A stretch of DNA of 64,000 nt. It comes from Terriglobales bacterium (GTDB lineage Bacteria; Acidobacteriota; Terriglobia; Bryobacterales; Bryobacteraceae). The stretch is from contig JAIXQP010000052.1 of assembly GCA_027485675.1 (NCBI GenBank), positions 54,821-118,820 on the forward strand, in the 5' to 3' direction. A model generated the notes under the pieces. The model was given only the letters and a program-made list of their open reading frames with translations, did not search any database and was not told the DNA's origin. Every line of letters starts with the position of its first letter. Within the stretch, counting starts at the first letter, position 1. Shown here in pieces: positions 18,973 to 28,412 of this stretch. The position numbers and the translations under genes were made by a program.

Positions 18973-19688
18973 TGTCCTCTCTGGCGCTCTCTCTCCCTCC
19001 GCTGGCCTTCCGGCGAGTGCTGTGGCGGTTTCCTGAAGCCTGGGTCTGGGCCGTGTCGATTGGTTGCGGGATCCTCCTCCTGTTGCCGGTGTCCACGGCC
19101 GCCGAGGGGCACCATCATGGACACCCAGGCCCTCTCGAACTCTCGCGGTTCTTGTGGCACTGGATTCCCATGGTGTTCGCGATGATGGTCCCGCTCCAAT
19201 CCGGCCAACTCCGCCTGGTCGCGCAGCGGAGCCTATGGCGCCGCCGTCACCTCGCGATGGCGCTCTATCTTTGCGGTTTCGTCCTTCCGTGGGCTGCTTG
19301 CGGGCTCATCGTCTGGGCAGGTACCCAATACCTGCCCATCCCGCCCGCAACTTGGCTGGTCCTGGCGGCGGCTTGGCAACTGACGCCCTATAAGCGGCGG
19401 GCTCTCGGGGCCTGCCATCGCACCCGGACGCTTTCGCCCTCCGGATGGCCCGCCAATCGGGACTGCCTGCTGGCGGGACTTCTCGCCTCCCGCGCCTGCT
19501 TAGCCTCTTGCTGGTTGCTCATGGCGGCCTGCGGCGCCTTCGCGCACGGCCTTCTGCTGATGATTGGGTTGACGATCTTCATGTGGGTGGAACGCCTGGC
19601 GGACCGTCCCCGCCAAGTGGTCTATGCGACCGCCTTGCTGGGTCTGGCCGGAGTCATGGTTCTGCTGGAATCCGGGAAACACCATTAG
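18972..19688 (+). CDS. DUF2182 predicted metal-binding integral membrane protein
   Basis: A 238-residue protein with about six membrane segments. DUF2182 hallmarks: M-V-F-A-M-M-V-P in the second segment, and W-Q-L-T-P-Y-K followed by a conserved cysteine (G-A-C-H-R). The first periplasmic loop contains the histidine-rich run E-G-H-H-H-G-H-P-G, a likely metal-binding site. The gene begins on the last base of the tyrosinase stop codon, so the two products are made together. It is reasonable to infer that it delivers copper to, or anchors, the copper enzyme. The function of DUF2182 is not established. Its stop overlaps the convergent gene at 19685 by 4 bases. Confidence 0.87.
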   Translation: MSSLALSLPPLAFRRVLWRFPEAWVWAVSIGCGILLLLPVSTAAEGHHHGHPGPLELSRFLWHWIPMVFAMMVPLQSGQLRLVAQRSLWRRRHLAMALYLCGFVLPWAACGLIVWAGTQYLPIPPATWLVLAAAWQLTPYKRRALGACHRTRTLSPSGWPANRDCLLAGLLASRACLASCWLLMAACGAFAHGLLLMIGLTIFMWVERLADRPRQVVYATALLGLAGVMVLLESGKHH

Positions 19689-20491
19689 ATCCACAGCGAT
19701 TTCGCCCGCGACTCACCGCTCTTCGTATCAATGAGAATCAGCGTCGGCCCCCGCACCTCGTCCGGCACCTTCGGCACCTTCTTGCCGATCACCGCCATCC
19801 CATCCCGGCCCGGCAGAATCTCCTCCACGTCCTGCAGGTCCGTATCCACCGTCCACAGCACCTTGCCATCCTCGGCCACCCGCGCCAGCACCATCGTCCC
19901 GTAGAGCGCCCTCGTCGAACGATAGGTCAACAGATAGCCATCGGGACCCGCCAGCCGCAACGGCTTCCCTCCGGGCGTCTCCCGGATCAACGCTGCCCGC
20001 TTGTACTGCGTGCCAAAGCGCTCCGTCGGCTCCTGCCACTCCTTCGGCGGGGTAATCCGGCTCATCGACATCGGCCCCAGCGGACCGCCCGGCGGCAGCT
20101 CCCGTCCCATCAGCAACCGGCCGGCCCGGTAGTCGTAGGCGGCGTTCTCGTGCGCATGGAACCACAGCAGACGGCCATCATCGGCAATCAGCCGCGCCGC
20201 GTGGATGTAGTCCGATGCCCGCAGCCCCCGGGCGATCACCACCACCTTCGGCGCCCCGCCGTCCAAGGGATGCAGCACCAGACTCAACCGGTACCGGTCG
20301 TTCTCCGGCCGCCGATGCAGTTCGGGAACCCGCGCCTCCAGCGTCGCCAGCAGTGTGGCGATCGAATCCCCGGCGCGCCGCGAGGCACCGACAGGCGCTC
20401 CCGGTCCTTCCGCCACCATCACTGAGCAACTATTGCCGCCCAGGGCCGTCAGCACCGTCAGCCCCCAGGAAACCAAACCGAACTTTCGCAT
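19685..20491 (-). CDS. Exported protein of unknown function
   Basis: A 268-residue protein with an N-terminal hydrophobic segment (about 6-22) ending near a cysteine (N-S-C-S), possibly a lipoprotein signal. The body is beta-rich with repeated patterns such as A-R-L-I-A-D-D-G-R-L-L-W-F and A-R-V-A-E-D-G-K-V-L-W-T-V-D, which look like blades of a PQQ- or WD-like propeller. No family was recognised. It follows the TIM-barrel isomerase gene by 56 bases on the same strand and could be the last gene of that operon, or stand alone. Confidence 0.65.
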   Translation of the reverse strand: MRKFGLVSWGLTVLTALGGNSCSVMVAEGPGAPVGASRRAGDSIATLLATLEARVPELHRRPENDRYRLSLVLHPLDGGAPKVVVIARGLRASDYIHAARLIADDGRLLWFHAHENAAYDYRAGRLLMGRELPPGGPLGPMSMSRITPPKEWQEPTERFGTQYKRAALIRETPGGKPLRLAGPDGYLLTYRSTRALYGTMVLARVAEDGKVLWTVDTDLQDVEEILPGRDGMAVIGKKVPKVPDEVRGPTLILIDTKSGESRAKSLWI

Positions 20492-20547
20492 CTGCGCCGT
20501 GTACCTCGTTCGTCAGGGCGCAGCCACGGGCGGAAATCGATCACCGC

Positions 20548-21387
20548 TCAGCGTTCGGTCCGAAATCGGTGGGCCAGTTGGCGCAGGTGCTGCCGGCCGC
20601 TCCGGGCCCGTTGCAAGGTCTCGGCCTGGTCCGCGTGCCCGGCAATCTCCAGGATCATCGTGCCGTTGAAGTGCAGCTTGGTCAGGTGGGCCATCAGCGC
20701 GGCCCAGTCGATCTCTCCCTCGCCCGGCGGCAAATGGTCATCCCGCTGTCGCCGGTTGTCGCTGGCGTGCACCATCCACAGATGCCCGGAAAGCTTATGG
20801 ACCACCAGCAGCAGGTCCTCCGCCAGATAGGCGTGGCCCGTGTCCAGGCAAATGCCCACCTCGTCCACATCCAGGGCGCCGAGAATCCACATCAAGTCCC
20901 GCGTCCGTCCGGCGAACAGGTGCGGCAGCATGTTTTCGAGCACCAGCCCGATGCCGAGCCTCCGGCAGTGATGGTAGAAGCGGTTTAGCACATCGACGGC
21001 GTTCTGCAACCGGTAGAACCGTTCCGTCTCCGGCAGGATCGCCTTCTCCGGTCCCGGGTGGAGCACGAAATACCGCACCCCCAGCAGCGCCGCCGCCTCC
21101 GCTGCATCAATCAGCTCCGCCATCGCGAAATCCCGCGTCGATTGGTCCGGCGACGTAATGTCGATCGCCTCGGAAAAGGGCGCGTGGAACGAATAGGCTT
21201 CAAGACCCAGCCCCTGCATTCTCTCGCCCGCCCGCTTCACCGCCTCTTTATCGTGATAGTCCAAGTGCGCCGGGTAGGAGCAGATCTCGAGCCGGTCAAA
21301 CCCGCTGTTGCGGATCGGCTCCAGGCAATCAAAGATGCTGGTCTGCCAGAAGCAGCCCGTGGAGAGTCCAATCGACCAGTCGCTCAT
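20548..21387 (-). CDS. Sugar phosphate isomerase/epimerase family TIM-barrel protein
   Basis: A 279-residue protein of the xylose-isomerase-like TIM-barrel superfamily. N-terminal G-L-S-T-G-C-F, a central E-N-M-L-P-H metal ligand region, C-L-D-T-G-H-A-Y (a metal-binding D-x-G-H segment), H-A-S-D-N-R, and a terminal strand M-I-L-E-I-A-G. Relatives isomerise or epimerise sugars, or act as AP endonucleases; the substrate is not deducible. The ATG at 21387 overlaps the TGA of the primase-like gene (ATGA), so an in-frame ATG at 21396 is less likely. It is the fourth gene of the leftward 24.0-20.5 kb operon. Confidence 0.83.
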   Translation of the reverse strand: MSDWSIGLSTGCFWQTSIFDCLEPIRNSGFDRLEICSYPAHLDYHDKEAVKRAGERMQGLGLEAYSFHAPFSEAIDITSPDQSTRDFAMAELIDAAEAAALLGVRYFVLHPGPEKAILPETERFYRLQNAVDVLNRFYHHCRRLGIGLVLENMLPHLFAGRTRDLMWILGALDVDEVGICLDTGHAYLAEDLLLVVHKLSGHLWMVHASDNRRQRDDHLPPGEGEIDWAALMAHLTKLHFNGTMILEIAGHADQAETLQRARSGRQHLRQLAHRFRTER

Positions 21388-22793
21388 GCCGTCCACCTCG
21401 CCTGCAGCCGGTCGCGGAAATCCGCCAGATTCGCCCGGCAGTCCGGCACCATGCAGTAGCCTTTCTCCTGGTGCGAGACGCAGTTCAGGTCAATCAACGA
21501 ATCCGCGCCGGTATGAATCATTCCCGCGAACAGGCGGGTATAGAACTCCGCACGCTGCGCCGGGTCGAGGGCCACCCAGGTATCGCCCCATTCGCCGTCC
21601 CGCCGGTACGCCTCGTAGATCCGCCGGGCGATCGCCGCCGGCTGCCAATCGAGCGCCATGAGCACCCGCACCGCATGTTGTAACGCCGCCGGCTTCAGCA
21701 GCCAATCATTGGCGTGAGCAAACAGCCAGTTCAGGCAGGGCGGCGCTCCCGGGATGCGCGCCTCGCTCTCGGCCGGAAGTTTCGCTGGCGCATCGGCGAT
21801 GCGGCAGGAGCACTCCCGATGCCACTTGCCTAACGTCGATCCCTCGTACTCCGTGATCAACTGGCTCATCGCTCGGGAAAAGATCGGTATGTGGGTTGGC
21901 CCGGCTTCGGCCAAGCGCATCACCGTTTCCGGACAACGCGCCGCGGCGCTCGCCTCCGGCCCGTCCATCCCGCCCTGGGGAATCTGCACGATCGGCAGCA
22001 GACTCCGCAGCTGCGCCTCCCCCAGCCGCCAACGCGGCTCCCGCGGCTTCAGGTAGAGACTGAACGGGATCCGGATATGCCGGCTGTGGAACGGATCCCC
22101 GTACTCGGAAACGTCCACTGAAATGATCTCCCGTCCCGCCGCTCCCACCCCCACCTCCAAGGCGGTCACTTGAATCGGCAGCGCACTCTTCGCCATCGCC
22201 GCCTCCCGGATCGCCTGGGCGACATACGCCAGCAGCAGCCCCTGACCCGCGAAGGCCCGCCCCAGCGCCCCATCCACACGGCCCCCGTCCGGAGAGCGGG
22301 CCTCCGCGTACCGGGCGGCCAGGCTCGGCGGCACCTGTCCCAACCGCGCCAGCCGATGAAAGGCTTCCGCCCGGCGGGAAATCGCCCACACGAGATGGTA
22401 GCCCCGGCCGCTGACCAGAATCAGCGGTTCGATCCCTCGCCGGTGCAGAAAACCCGTTGCCGCCGCCAACACCGGTTCCTGCAGGCGGAACACCCGCGCC
22501 GGATCCCACCACGCCAGCGCCGGACGGTCGAAGTTCTGATATTCGAGGTCCAGGTCGAAGACTAGCAGCTCGCGGTCCCAGAGGGACCGCTCCACATCCA
22601 GGCCCCGCTCCAGCAGACGCGGGAGCCCGCGGGGTGAGGCCGGTTCGGAAAATCCCCCGCTGCCATCGGCGCCCACCAGATAGGCCGCAGTGCCGATAAA
22701 CTCCGCCATCCGTTGCCTCACGCTGGCCAGGGCGTAGTAGCCGGCCGGCATCCCGGGTTCGTGCCGTGTGCTGGGGGTCGCGCCGCTCACCAT
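21384..22793 (-). CDS. Archaeo-eukaryotic primase (AEP)-like protein
   Basis: A 469-residue protein with the three AEP core motifs in order: V-F-D80-L-D82 (metal-binding D-x-D), S-G-R-G-Y-H133 (the s-x-H nucleotide-binding motif) followed by L-V-W, and S-V-D227 followed by R-H-I-R-I-P-F-S. The C-terminal half is helical with several cysteines (E-C-S-C; N-C-V-S-H-Q-E-K-G-Y-C-M-V-P-D-C), possibly a zinc or Fe-S site as in primase large subunits. No helicase or polymerase partner is nearby. It starts 3 bases after the phosphoribosyltransferase stop and overlaps the isomerase start. The AEP call rests on motifs only; the biological role is unknown. Confidence 0.68.
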   Translation of the reverse strand: MVSGATPSTRHEPGMPAGYYALASVRQRMAEFIGTAAYLVGADGSGGFSEPASPRGLPRLLERGLDVERSLWDRELLVFDLDLEYQNFDRPALAWWDPARVFRLQEPVLAAATGFLHRRGIEPLILVSGRGYHLVWAISRRAEAFHRLARLGQVPPSLAARYAEARSPDGGRVDGALGRAFAGQGLLLAYVAQAIREAAMAKSALPIQVTALEVGVGAAGREIISVDVSEYGDPFHSRHIRIPFSLYLKPREPRWRLGEAQLRSLLPIVQIPQGGMDGPEASAAARCPETVMRLAEAGPTHIPIFSRAMSQLITEYEGSTLGKWHRECSCRIADAPAKLPAESEARIPGAPPCLNWLFAHANDWLLKPAALQHAVRVLMALDWQPAAIARRIYEAYRRDGEWGDTWVALDPAQRAEFYTRLFAGMIHTGADSLIDLNCVSHQEKGYCMVPDCRANLADFRDRLQARWTA

Positions 22794-22796
22794 TCG

Positions 22797-23486
22797 TCAA
22801 GCCCTGTTGGGAGAGGCCGCCCGAACCAGCCCCAGCAGCCGGGGTACGTCGCTGTCGCTCACCGGCCGGAAATCCAGGTACCAATCGCCAATCGTCCCAA
22901 ATGGCTCCGGCGTGGCCAGGCAGCAGCACTGGTCGCACTCTCGCAGGATCGACGCGTAGGCTTTGCGGGAGGCCACCGGCAGAGCGACCTGCAGGGAAGC
23001 CGGTTGCCACTGCCGAACCGCCCGTAGGGCCGCGATCATCGAAAGCCCGGTGGCCGCCCCATCATCCACCAGCAGAACCTCCCGGCCCCGCACGTCCAAC
23101 GCGTGGGGCTCCGAGGGGGAGACCGCCTGGCGCCGCCGCAGCTCCCCGCGTCCTTTCGCCAAGGCAAACTGCACCCGCTCGGGCGACAATCGCAACGCCT
23201 CCACCACTTGGTCATCCCAGACGCTGGAAGTTGCCGTCACTGCCCCCATCGTTAACTCCGGCTGCCACGGAACCCCGAGCCGCTGGACCCAGACCACCGT
23301 CAACTCCGCCCCCAACGCGCGCGCCACCTCCCGTCCCGCGGGCAGCCCCCCGCGCCCCAGGGCCACCACCAACACCGGCCCCGCGGCCGGCTCCTCTCCC
23401 AGTCGCTTCGCCAGACGCCTTCCGCCGTCTGTCCGGTCGAGGAATGGGAGCTCCTCCCTCGTCACTTTCCGTTCCGCGGACAGCAC
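22797..23486 (-). CDS. Phosphoribosyltransferase family protein
   Basis: A 229-residue protein with the PRPP-binding loop V-L-L-V-D-D-G-A-A-T-G-L-S and an N-terminal A-L-G-R-G-G-L-P-A-G block. Both are typical of the uncharacterised phosphoribosyltransferases often found beside heat-shock or dienelactone-hydrolase-like genes. Two adjacent cysteines (C-C-C) occur in D-Q-C-C-C-L-A. The GTG start at 23486 abuts the TAG of the hsp20 gene (TAGGTG) with no spacer, so translation is almost certainly coupled. Substrate base unknown. Confidence 0.85.
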   Translation of the reverse strand: MLSAERKVTREELPFLDRTDGGRRLAKRLGEEPAAGPVLVVALGRGGLPAGREVARALGAELTVVWVQRLGVPWQPELTMGAVTATSSVWDDQVVEALRLSPERVQFALAKGRGELRRRQAVSPSEPHALDVRGREVLLVDDGAATGLSMIAALRAVRQWQPASLQVALPVASRKAYASILRECDQCCCLATPEPFGTIGDWYLDFRPVSDSDVPRLLGLVRAASPNRA

Positions 23487-24038
23487 CTAGGCCTTCGCTT
23501 GGGCGGCTTTGGCTTCCGCGGCCTTGGTGGCGGGCTGATCGATCGGGATCTGCCGCGTCTGGGGCTTCGCCTCGGCGATCGGAATCCGCACTTCCAGCAT
23601 GCCGTCGTTCATCGAGGCCTTGATCTGCTCCGCCTGCGCGCCTTCCGGCAGCGGAATCTGCCGCCAGAATTTGCCATAGCTCCGCTCGCTCCGGAAGTAT
23701 CCCTCCTTCTCCTCTTTCGATTCCAGCTTCCGCTCGCCTTCGAGAATCAGGCTCTCGTCCTGAATCTGCACTTTGATGTCTTCCTTCTGGAGCCCCGGCA
23801 ACTCCGCCGTCACCAGCAATTCGCCGTTCACCCGCCGGCATTCAATCGCCGGCGCCCACGCGGCCGTTTTTCCCTCCGCCGTCCATAGCGGCCGCTCGAA
23901 GGCTCGCGTCATCTCCCGCATCATGTCGAACGGACTGTTCGTTAAAAGGCTCCCGAATCCTGGAAACGGGCTAAACCAGGGACTCCGCATCGTCACGTCC
24001 GCCGGGGCAGACGTTTTCGTCACTTCTACTTTGGCCAT
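23487..24038 (-). CDS. Hsp20/alpha-crystallin small heat-shock protein
   Basis: A 183-residue small heat-shock protein. The alpha-crystallin domain spans about 65-160 (E-L-P-G-L-Q-K-E-D-I-K-V; G-M-L-E-V-R-I-P), preceded by a variable N-terminal region rich in F and P. It is followed by an I-P-I-type C-terminal motif (R-Q-I-P-I-D) and an Ala/Lys-rich tail. ATP-independent holdase in the cytoplasm. First gene of a four-gene leftward operon whose other members are metabolic or nucleic-acid enzymes, so the operon is probably stress-induced. The promoter must lie within 24039-24156; no clear heat-shock element was identified. Confidence 0.92.
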   Translation of the reverse strand: MAKVEVTKTSAPADVTMRSPWFSPFPGFGSLLTNSPFDMMREMTRAFERPLWTAEGKTAAWAPAIECRRVNGELLVTAELPGLQKEDIKVQIQDESLILEGERKLESKEEKEGYFRSERSYGKFWRQIPLPEGAQAEQIKASMNDGMLEVRIPIAEAKPQTRQIPIDQPATKAAEAKAAQAKA

Positions 24039-24156
24039 TCTTTGGGCCCTCCTTCGAAGAGGACCCTTGCAAGAGCCGTGCCAATCTCTCGGGCCATGCA
24101 GTTAACCGCCCGTCACTGGGTCAACCCACGCAACGCTGCGCCAGCCTCCGCAGGCT

Positions 24157-25221
24157 TTAGCGCAACACCACGTCCCAAACCTTCGTCCGGCTATCCTTCC
24201 CCGCCGGTCCCGCCACCTCCAGCGTCACCACATACTCGCCGGGCTTCTCGTACCGGTGCTGCGGATGCCGCTCCGTCGAGGTCTTCCCATCGCCGAAATC
24301 CCACCGCCACGCCGTCACCTGCCCGTAGGTCGCATCCTGAAACGCCACCAGGCGCCGGTCCATATCCAGCACCTGAAACGTCCAGTCCGCCTCCACCGGC
24401 CGCCGCAAATTCCCCTCCACCGGCATCAGCCGGAACGCCACCAGATCCGAGGCGTTCCCGTACATCGAAGTCTTGTGCGAAAGGTTCCAAAACCCGCGGT
24501 ACTTCGTCCCCTTCTCATCGTCGTAGTCGAGCACCGACCAGGACATCCCAATCACCTTGTTCTCCGTCAACTGGCTTTCCACACTCCGCGCCGGACCCTC
24601 ATACGCCGCATAGTCAAAGGGCGTAATGTAGAACTCCAGCACCAGCTTTCCGCTCTCGCCCGGCTGGAACTTGTAATCATAGGCGGCGTTGGCGTACGGC
24701 AGGTTCTTAATCCACGGCTGGCATCCCCACACCATCGTCCAGTCCTTGTTCAGCGCCGGGGTGAAGATATGGTAGTTCTGTGCGTGCACCCCATGGAACG
24801 TAAAATGAGCGTCCTTCGGGTCATACCCCTTGTCCGGATGCGACTGCTTGATGAACGGCCCGCCGGAGCGGTCCCCGTCCACCACCACCTCGAAGATGTC
24901 GTTGTGCAGATCCCGGTGCCGGAAGTCCCAGTAGTTATCGGACGCCTCGTAGAGAAAGTACAGCCGGTTGAGTCCCTTCACCCAACCCACCTTCACGCTC
25001 ACGTCCAGGTCCTTCTTGTCCATCGGCGTGTTGTTCACGGTGTCTTTCAACTGGTCGATCCCAATTGAATAACTCGCGGGTACCATCTTCCAATCGTCCG
25101 TCTTGCCGTCGATCCGCGGGATCTGGTTGGCTGGAAACTGAAACACACGGAACTCGACACCCGGCCGTTCCAACGCCATTGATGACAACGTCACCAGCAA
25201 GAACAACAAACCCAGCTTCAT
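24157..25221 (-). CDS. Secreted CBM9-like protein with C-terminal PKD domain
   Basis: A 354-residue protein with a signal peptide (M-K-L-G-L-L-F-L-L-V-T-L). Residues about 25-260 resemble a family-9 carbohydrate-binding/DOMON-like sandwich (I-D-G-K-T-D-D-W-K near the start, F-E-V-V-V-D-G-D mid-domain). Residues 285-350 are a PKD domain with the diagnostic W-D-F-G-D-G-K-T-S and G-E-Y-V-V-T-L-E-V. Likely periplasmic or surface glycan binding. It lies 9 bases after the catalase-like gene and may be its transcriptional tail, though the functional link is obscure. Confidence 0.78.
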   Translation of the reverse strand: MKLGLLFLLVTLSSMALERPGVEFRVFQFPANQIPRIDGKTDDWKMVPASYSIGIDQLKDTVNNTPMDKKDLDVSVKVGWVKGLNRLYFLYEASDNYWDFRHRDLHNDIFEVVVDGDRSGGPFIKQSHPDKGYDPKDAHFTFHGVHAQNYHIFTPALNKDWTMVWGCQPWIKNLPYANAAYDYKFQPGESGKLVLEFYITPFDYAAYEGPARSVESQLTENKVIGMSWSVLDYDDEKGTKYRGFWNLSHKTSMYGNASDLVAFRLMPVEGNLRRPVEADWTFQVLDMDRRLVAFQDATYGQVTAWRWDFGDGKTSTERHPQHRYEKPGEYVVTLEVAGPAGKDSRTKVWDVVLR

Positions 25222-25230
25222 GCCAACAGT

Positions 25231-26298
25231 TTAGTCCGGAATCTGTGCGGCGTCCTGCGGTTCCACCTGGGGCTGCACATTCCGCTCATGCCGGAACCGT
25301 GACGACGCTTCATACGCCGCCCGCCGCGAGCGCATAATCGAACCCAACGGCCGGTGCTCTTCCACGCACTGCCATGGGTTAAAGGACAACACCTCATCCC
25401 CGTACACCTGCCGCGCCGAACTGTAAGCATCCTGAACCGGAAACCTCACGGTCCCCAAGGTCAGAAACGGCGACATCTCCGTCGGCCACTCCACCGACGC
25501 GTCTTCCACCGGCATCCGCTCCAAATCCACGCAGAGTTGCACGCGCAACTCATACTCCGCCGCCTCCCGCCGAAAGAACGCAACGACAAGATCCCGGTAA
25601 ACCGAATCGCCCGTCTTGTCGTCCACGGCCTGCCCGGCCAACTGCTTCACATTGTCTGAGCCCGGCGCCAAGCTCAACTTTGCCACATACCTCCCGTAGC
25701 GCAGTGCGGCCATCGTATGGAAGGTCTCCCCCAGGAGATGATTCGCTGTCGCGCCCAGTGCCTCGAGGGTGCGTACCCGATGCCCCACGGCCTCGAATAC
25801 CGCCGCCGCCGCATGTGCCACCTCCGGCAATAGCACCGGGGGCGCCTCCTTCCGCAACACCCGCTTTTCTGCCTCTTCCTGGAACGCCAGGTACGCCGCC
25901 ACATCGCCAAACGGTAACACCGGCAAATTCACCATGAGAAAGTCCTGCGTGCCCGTGCCGTCCACCCCCATCACTTTCAAAGCCATCCCTTTCAAGCTCC
26001 GCACCCCGTCCGGATGAATATCCCCCGGCGCGCTCGATAGCCGGGCCACCAAATCGTAAACCCGGCCAGCTGCGAAAATCCCTTGCGCCAGCTCGTCTGG
26101 CAGATCCTTCCTGACTTCCAGCACCCCCTTCAAGATGCCGTGGCTTTTCGCATGAGCATCCCGCAAAGCATGCCGGTGCCTATCGAACACCGCCTGCTGC
26201 ACCCGCCCCATCGATGCGACAATCGCGGCAATCTGCGCCTGCTCGTTCGGTTGTTCCCGCTCCACGCCATCCTCGTAAATCACCCACGGCCGTTTCAT
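25231..26298 (-). CDS. Catalase-family haem protein (SrpA-like, short)
   Basis: A 355-residue protein of the small catalase-related family. The distal-histidine region is D-A-H-A-K-S-H-G-I-L-K-G, and F-L-M-V-N-L-P-V matches the catalase asparagine strand. These proteins keep the catalase core but lose the long N-terminal and flavodoxin-like parts; activities reported for relatives are peroxidatic rather than true catalase. The ATG at 26298 overlaps the catalase stop (ATGA) and was preferred to an ATG at 26313. Co-transcribed with the large catalase upstream. Confidence 0.82.
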   Translation of the reverse strand: MKRPWVIYEDGVEREQPNEQAQIAAIVASMGRVQQAVFDRHRHALRDAHAKSHGILKGVLEVRKDLPDELAQGIFAAGRVYDLVARLSSAPGDIHPDGVRSLKGMALKVMGVDGTGTQDFLMVNLPVLPFGDVAAYLAFQEEAEKRVLRKEAPPVLLPEVAHAAAAVFEAVGHRVRTLEALGATANHLLGETFHTMAALRYGRYVAKLSLAPGSDNVKQLAGQAVDDKTGDSVYRDLVVAFFRREAAEYELRVQLCVDLERMPVEDASVEWPTEMSPFLTLGTVRFPVQDAYSSARQVYGDEVLSFNPWQCVEEHRPLGSIMRSRRAAYEASSRFRHERNVQPQVEPQDAAQIPD

Positions 26299-28349
26299 AT
26301 CGCGCGTTCCCACACTTTGCCAAGCTTGGCCAATTCGACGAACTCCTTGACCCCCACTACGCCCACCACTCCGGACAGATAGGCCCGTTCTGCCAGGCTG
26401 TCCGCGCCGTCCAATGCCATTACCTTCAGGTGCCGTTTGGCGTCCATGGCGAATCCCAATGCATCCGCATCCGCAGCCAGCATCGCGTCCCCGGTTGCCC
26501 CCGCCAGAATCGCCACGGCTTCAAACAACACCGATGGTGTCCCCGCCAAGGCTCCATCCACCGGCCAGCGCTTCCCGTCCGCGTCCCCCGCTCCACCCGA
26601 TTGCAAGCCGATTCGCGTGACCATCGCCCCGGCCGCTTTCAACTCCGCCTCCAACTCGGCCGCTTTTCCTGCGTCAAAGCCTGGCCCCAATAACAAACCT
26701 ACGCGTCTGCCCTGCAAGGTGGGGGCGTATTTCCCGTAGAGCCGCACCGCTGGGCTGAGAGCCACGTCTCGCGGAGCACACGTCGGCCGAATCTTCAGCG
26801 CCTCGCCCGGCATTCCCAGCGCTTCCGCCACCGCGGCTTCCAGCTCCGGCGCAATCACCTCCAAATGACCGAGCACCCGCCGCCGGATGGCCAGCGTCCC
26901 TACCTTGCCCAGTTCGAAGGTCAACGCTTGCTCGATGTGTTTCCGCTCCTGCGGTGTCACACTCCGGTAGAACATCCGGGCCTGCGAATAGTGGTCGGCA
27001 AAAGTCTCGGAACGCACACGCACCTTCGTGCCGGGAACCTTCGCTTCCCAAGTTCGGTACCCTCGCTCCGGGCTCTCCCGCGGCCCATCAGCATCCAAAG
27101 TATTGGGCTCATAGTTCACCCGTCCCTTTGGCACACCCATCTGCATGTGCCCGTCTCGCTGGTTATTCGCAAAAGGACACTTCGGTTGGTTGATCGGAAT
27201 CTGGTGGAAATTCGGCCCGCCCAAACGGCTCAATTGGGTATCGAGATAAGAATGTAGCCGGCCCTGCAGCAACGGGTCGTCACTAAAATCGATCCCTGGC
27301 ACCACATGGCTCGGACAGAACGCGACCTGTTCCGTCTCGGCGAAGAAGTTGTCAGGATTGCGGTCTAGCGTCATCTTCCCCACCATTCGCAACGGGACCA
27401 CCTCTTCCGGCACCAACTTTGTGGCGTCCAACGCATCAAACTCCAGTCCATCCGCCGTCGCCTGGTCGAAGACCTGCAGCCCCAGCTCATACTCAGGAAA
27501 ATGGCCCTTTTCGATCGCCTCAAATAGGTCCCGCCGGTGATAGTCCTGGTCCGCCCCGCAGATCTTTACGGCCTCGTCCCACAGCACCGCACTCGTGCCA
27601 ATTACCGGCCGCCAATGGAATTTGACGAACCGGCTCTCCCCTGCCGCGTTCACCAGCCGGAACGTGTGGACGCCAAAGCCCTCCATCATCCGCAGACTGC
27701 GGGGAATCGCCCGATCCGACATCGCCCACATCACGGTATGCAACGCCTCCGGCATCAACGAAATGAAGTCCCAAAACGTGTCGTGCGCCGACCCCGCCTG
27801 CGGATAACCGCGATCCGGTTCCATCTTCACGGCGTGAATCAGATCTGGAAATTTGATGGCGTCCTGAATGAAGAAAACCGGAATGTTGTTCCCCACCAGG
27901 TCGAAGTTTCCTTCGCTCGTGTAAAACTTCACGGCAAACCCGCGCACATCCCTGGGTAGGTCTACCGACCCGCTACCTCCCGCCACTGTCGAAAATCGAG
28001 CAAACACCGGCGTCTTCACCTTTGGATCCGCCAGAAATGCCGCCCGCGTTACACCCGCTTGCGACTCGTACGCCTGAAAGTATCCATGTGCTGCTGAGCC
28101 GCGGGCATGGACGATTCGTTCTGGAATTCGCTCATGGTCGAAGTGCGTAATCTTCTCCATCAGGAGAAAGTCTTCGAGCAGTGTCGGACCACGTGCCCCC
28201 ACCCGCAGAGAGTTCTGGTTGTCGGATATGGGCGTTCCCTGGTTGGAGGTCAGCTTCGCCTCGTTCTCCGACTGATGGGTCTCCCCCCCTTGACCTTCGT
28301 GCGAGGATGGGGCCGGGTCTTGGTGATGGGCGGGTCGTTTCACTTTCAT
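26295..28349 (-). CDS. katE: Large-subunit (clade 2, HPII-type) catalase
   Basis: A 684-residue catalase. The catalytic histidine is H81 in R-I-V-H-A-R-G, the asparagine sits in G-N-N-I-P-V-F-F (about 154), and the proximal haem tyrosine is in [11 protein letters not shown]-terminal flavodoxin/class-I-amidotransferase-like domain (about 530-684) marks the large clade. It converts hydrogen peroxide to water and oxygen. The frame stays open to 28637, but the ATG at 28349 gives the normal N-terminus for the clade, with GGCGG upstream, and leaves 63 bases to the divergent DUF2383 gene. A catalase-like gene follows by ATGA overlap. Confidence 0.93.
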   Translation of the reverse strand: MKVKRPAHHQDPAPSSHEGQGGETHQSENEAKLTSNQGTPISDNQNSLRVGARGPTLLEDFLLMEKITHFDHERIPERIVHARGSAAHGYFQAYESQAGVTRAAFLADPKVKTPVFARFSTVAGGSGSVDLPRDVRGFAVKFYTSEGNFDLVGNNIPVFFIQDAIKFPDLIHAVKMEPDRGYPQAGSAHDTFWDFISLMPEALHTVMWAMSDRAIPRSLRMMEGFGVHTFRLVNAAGESRFVKFHWRPVIGTSAVLWDEAVKICGADQDYHRRDLFEAIEKGHFPEYELGLQVFDQATADGLEFDALDATKLVPEEVVPLRMVGKMTLDRNPDNFFAETEQVAFCPSHVVPGIDFSDDPLLQGRLHSYLDTQLSRLGGPNFHQIPINQPKCPFANNQRDGHMQMGVPKGRVNYEPNTLDADGPRESPERGYRTWEAKVPGTKVRVRSETFADHYSQARMFYRSVTPQERKHIEQALTFELGKVGTLAIRRRVLGHLEVIAPELEAAVAEALGMPGEALKIRPTCAPRDVALSPAVRLYGKYAPTLQGRRVGLLLGPGFDAGKAAELEAELKAAGAMVTRIGLQSGGAGDADGKRWPVDGALAGTPSVLFEAVAILAGATGDAMLAADADALGFAMDAKRHLKVMALDGADSLAERAYLSGVVGVVGVKEFVELAKLGKVWERAI

Positions 28350-28412
28350 ACCGCCGTTGACTGCACGCGAAGGTCCACTCGGAATGGCCATTCGCATGCT
28401 TCCGGTGATTCC

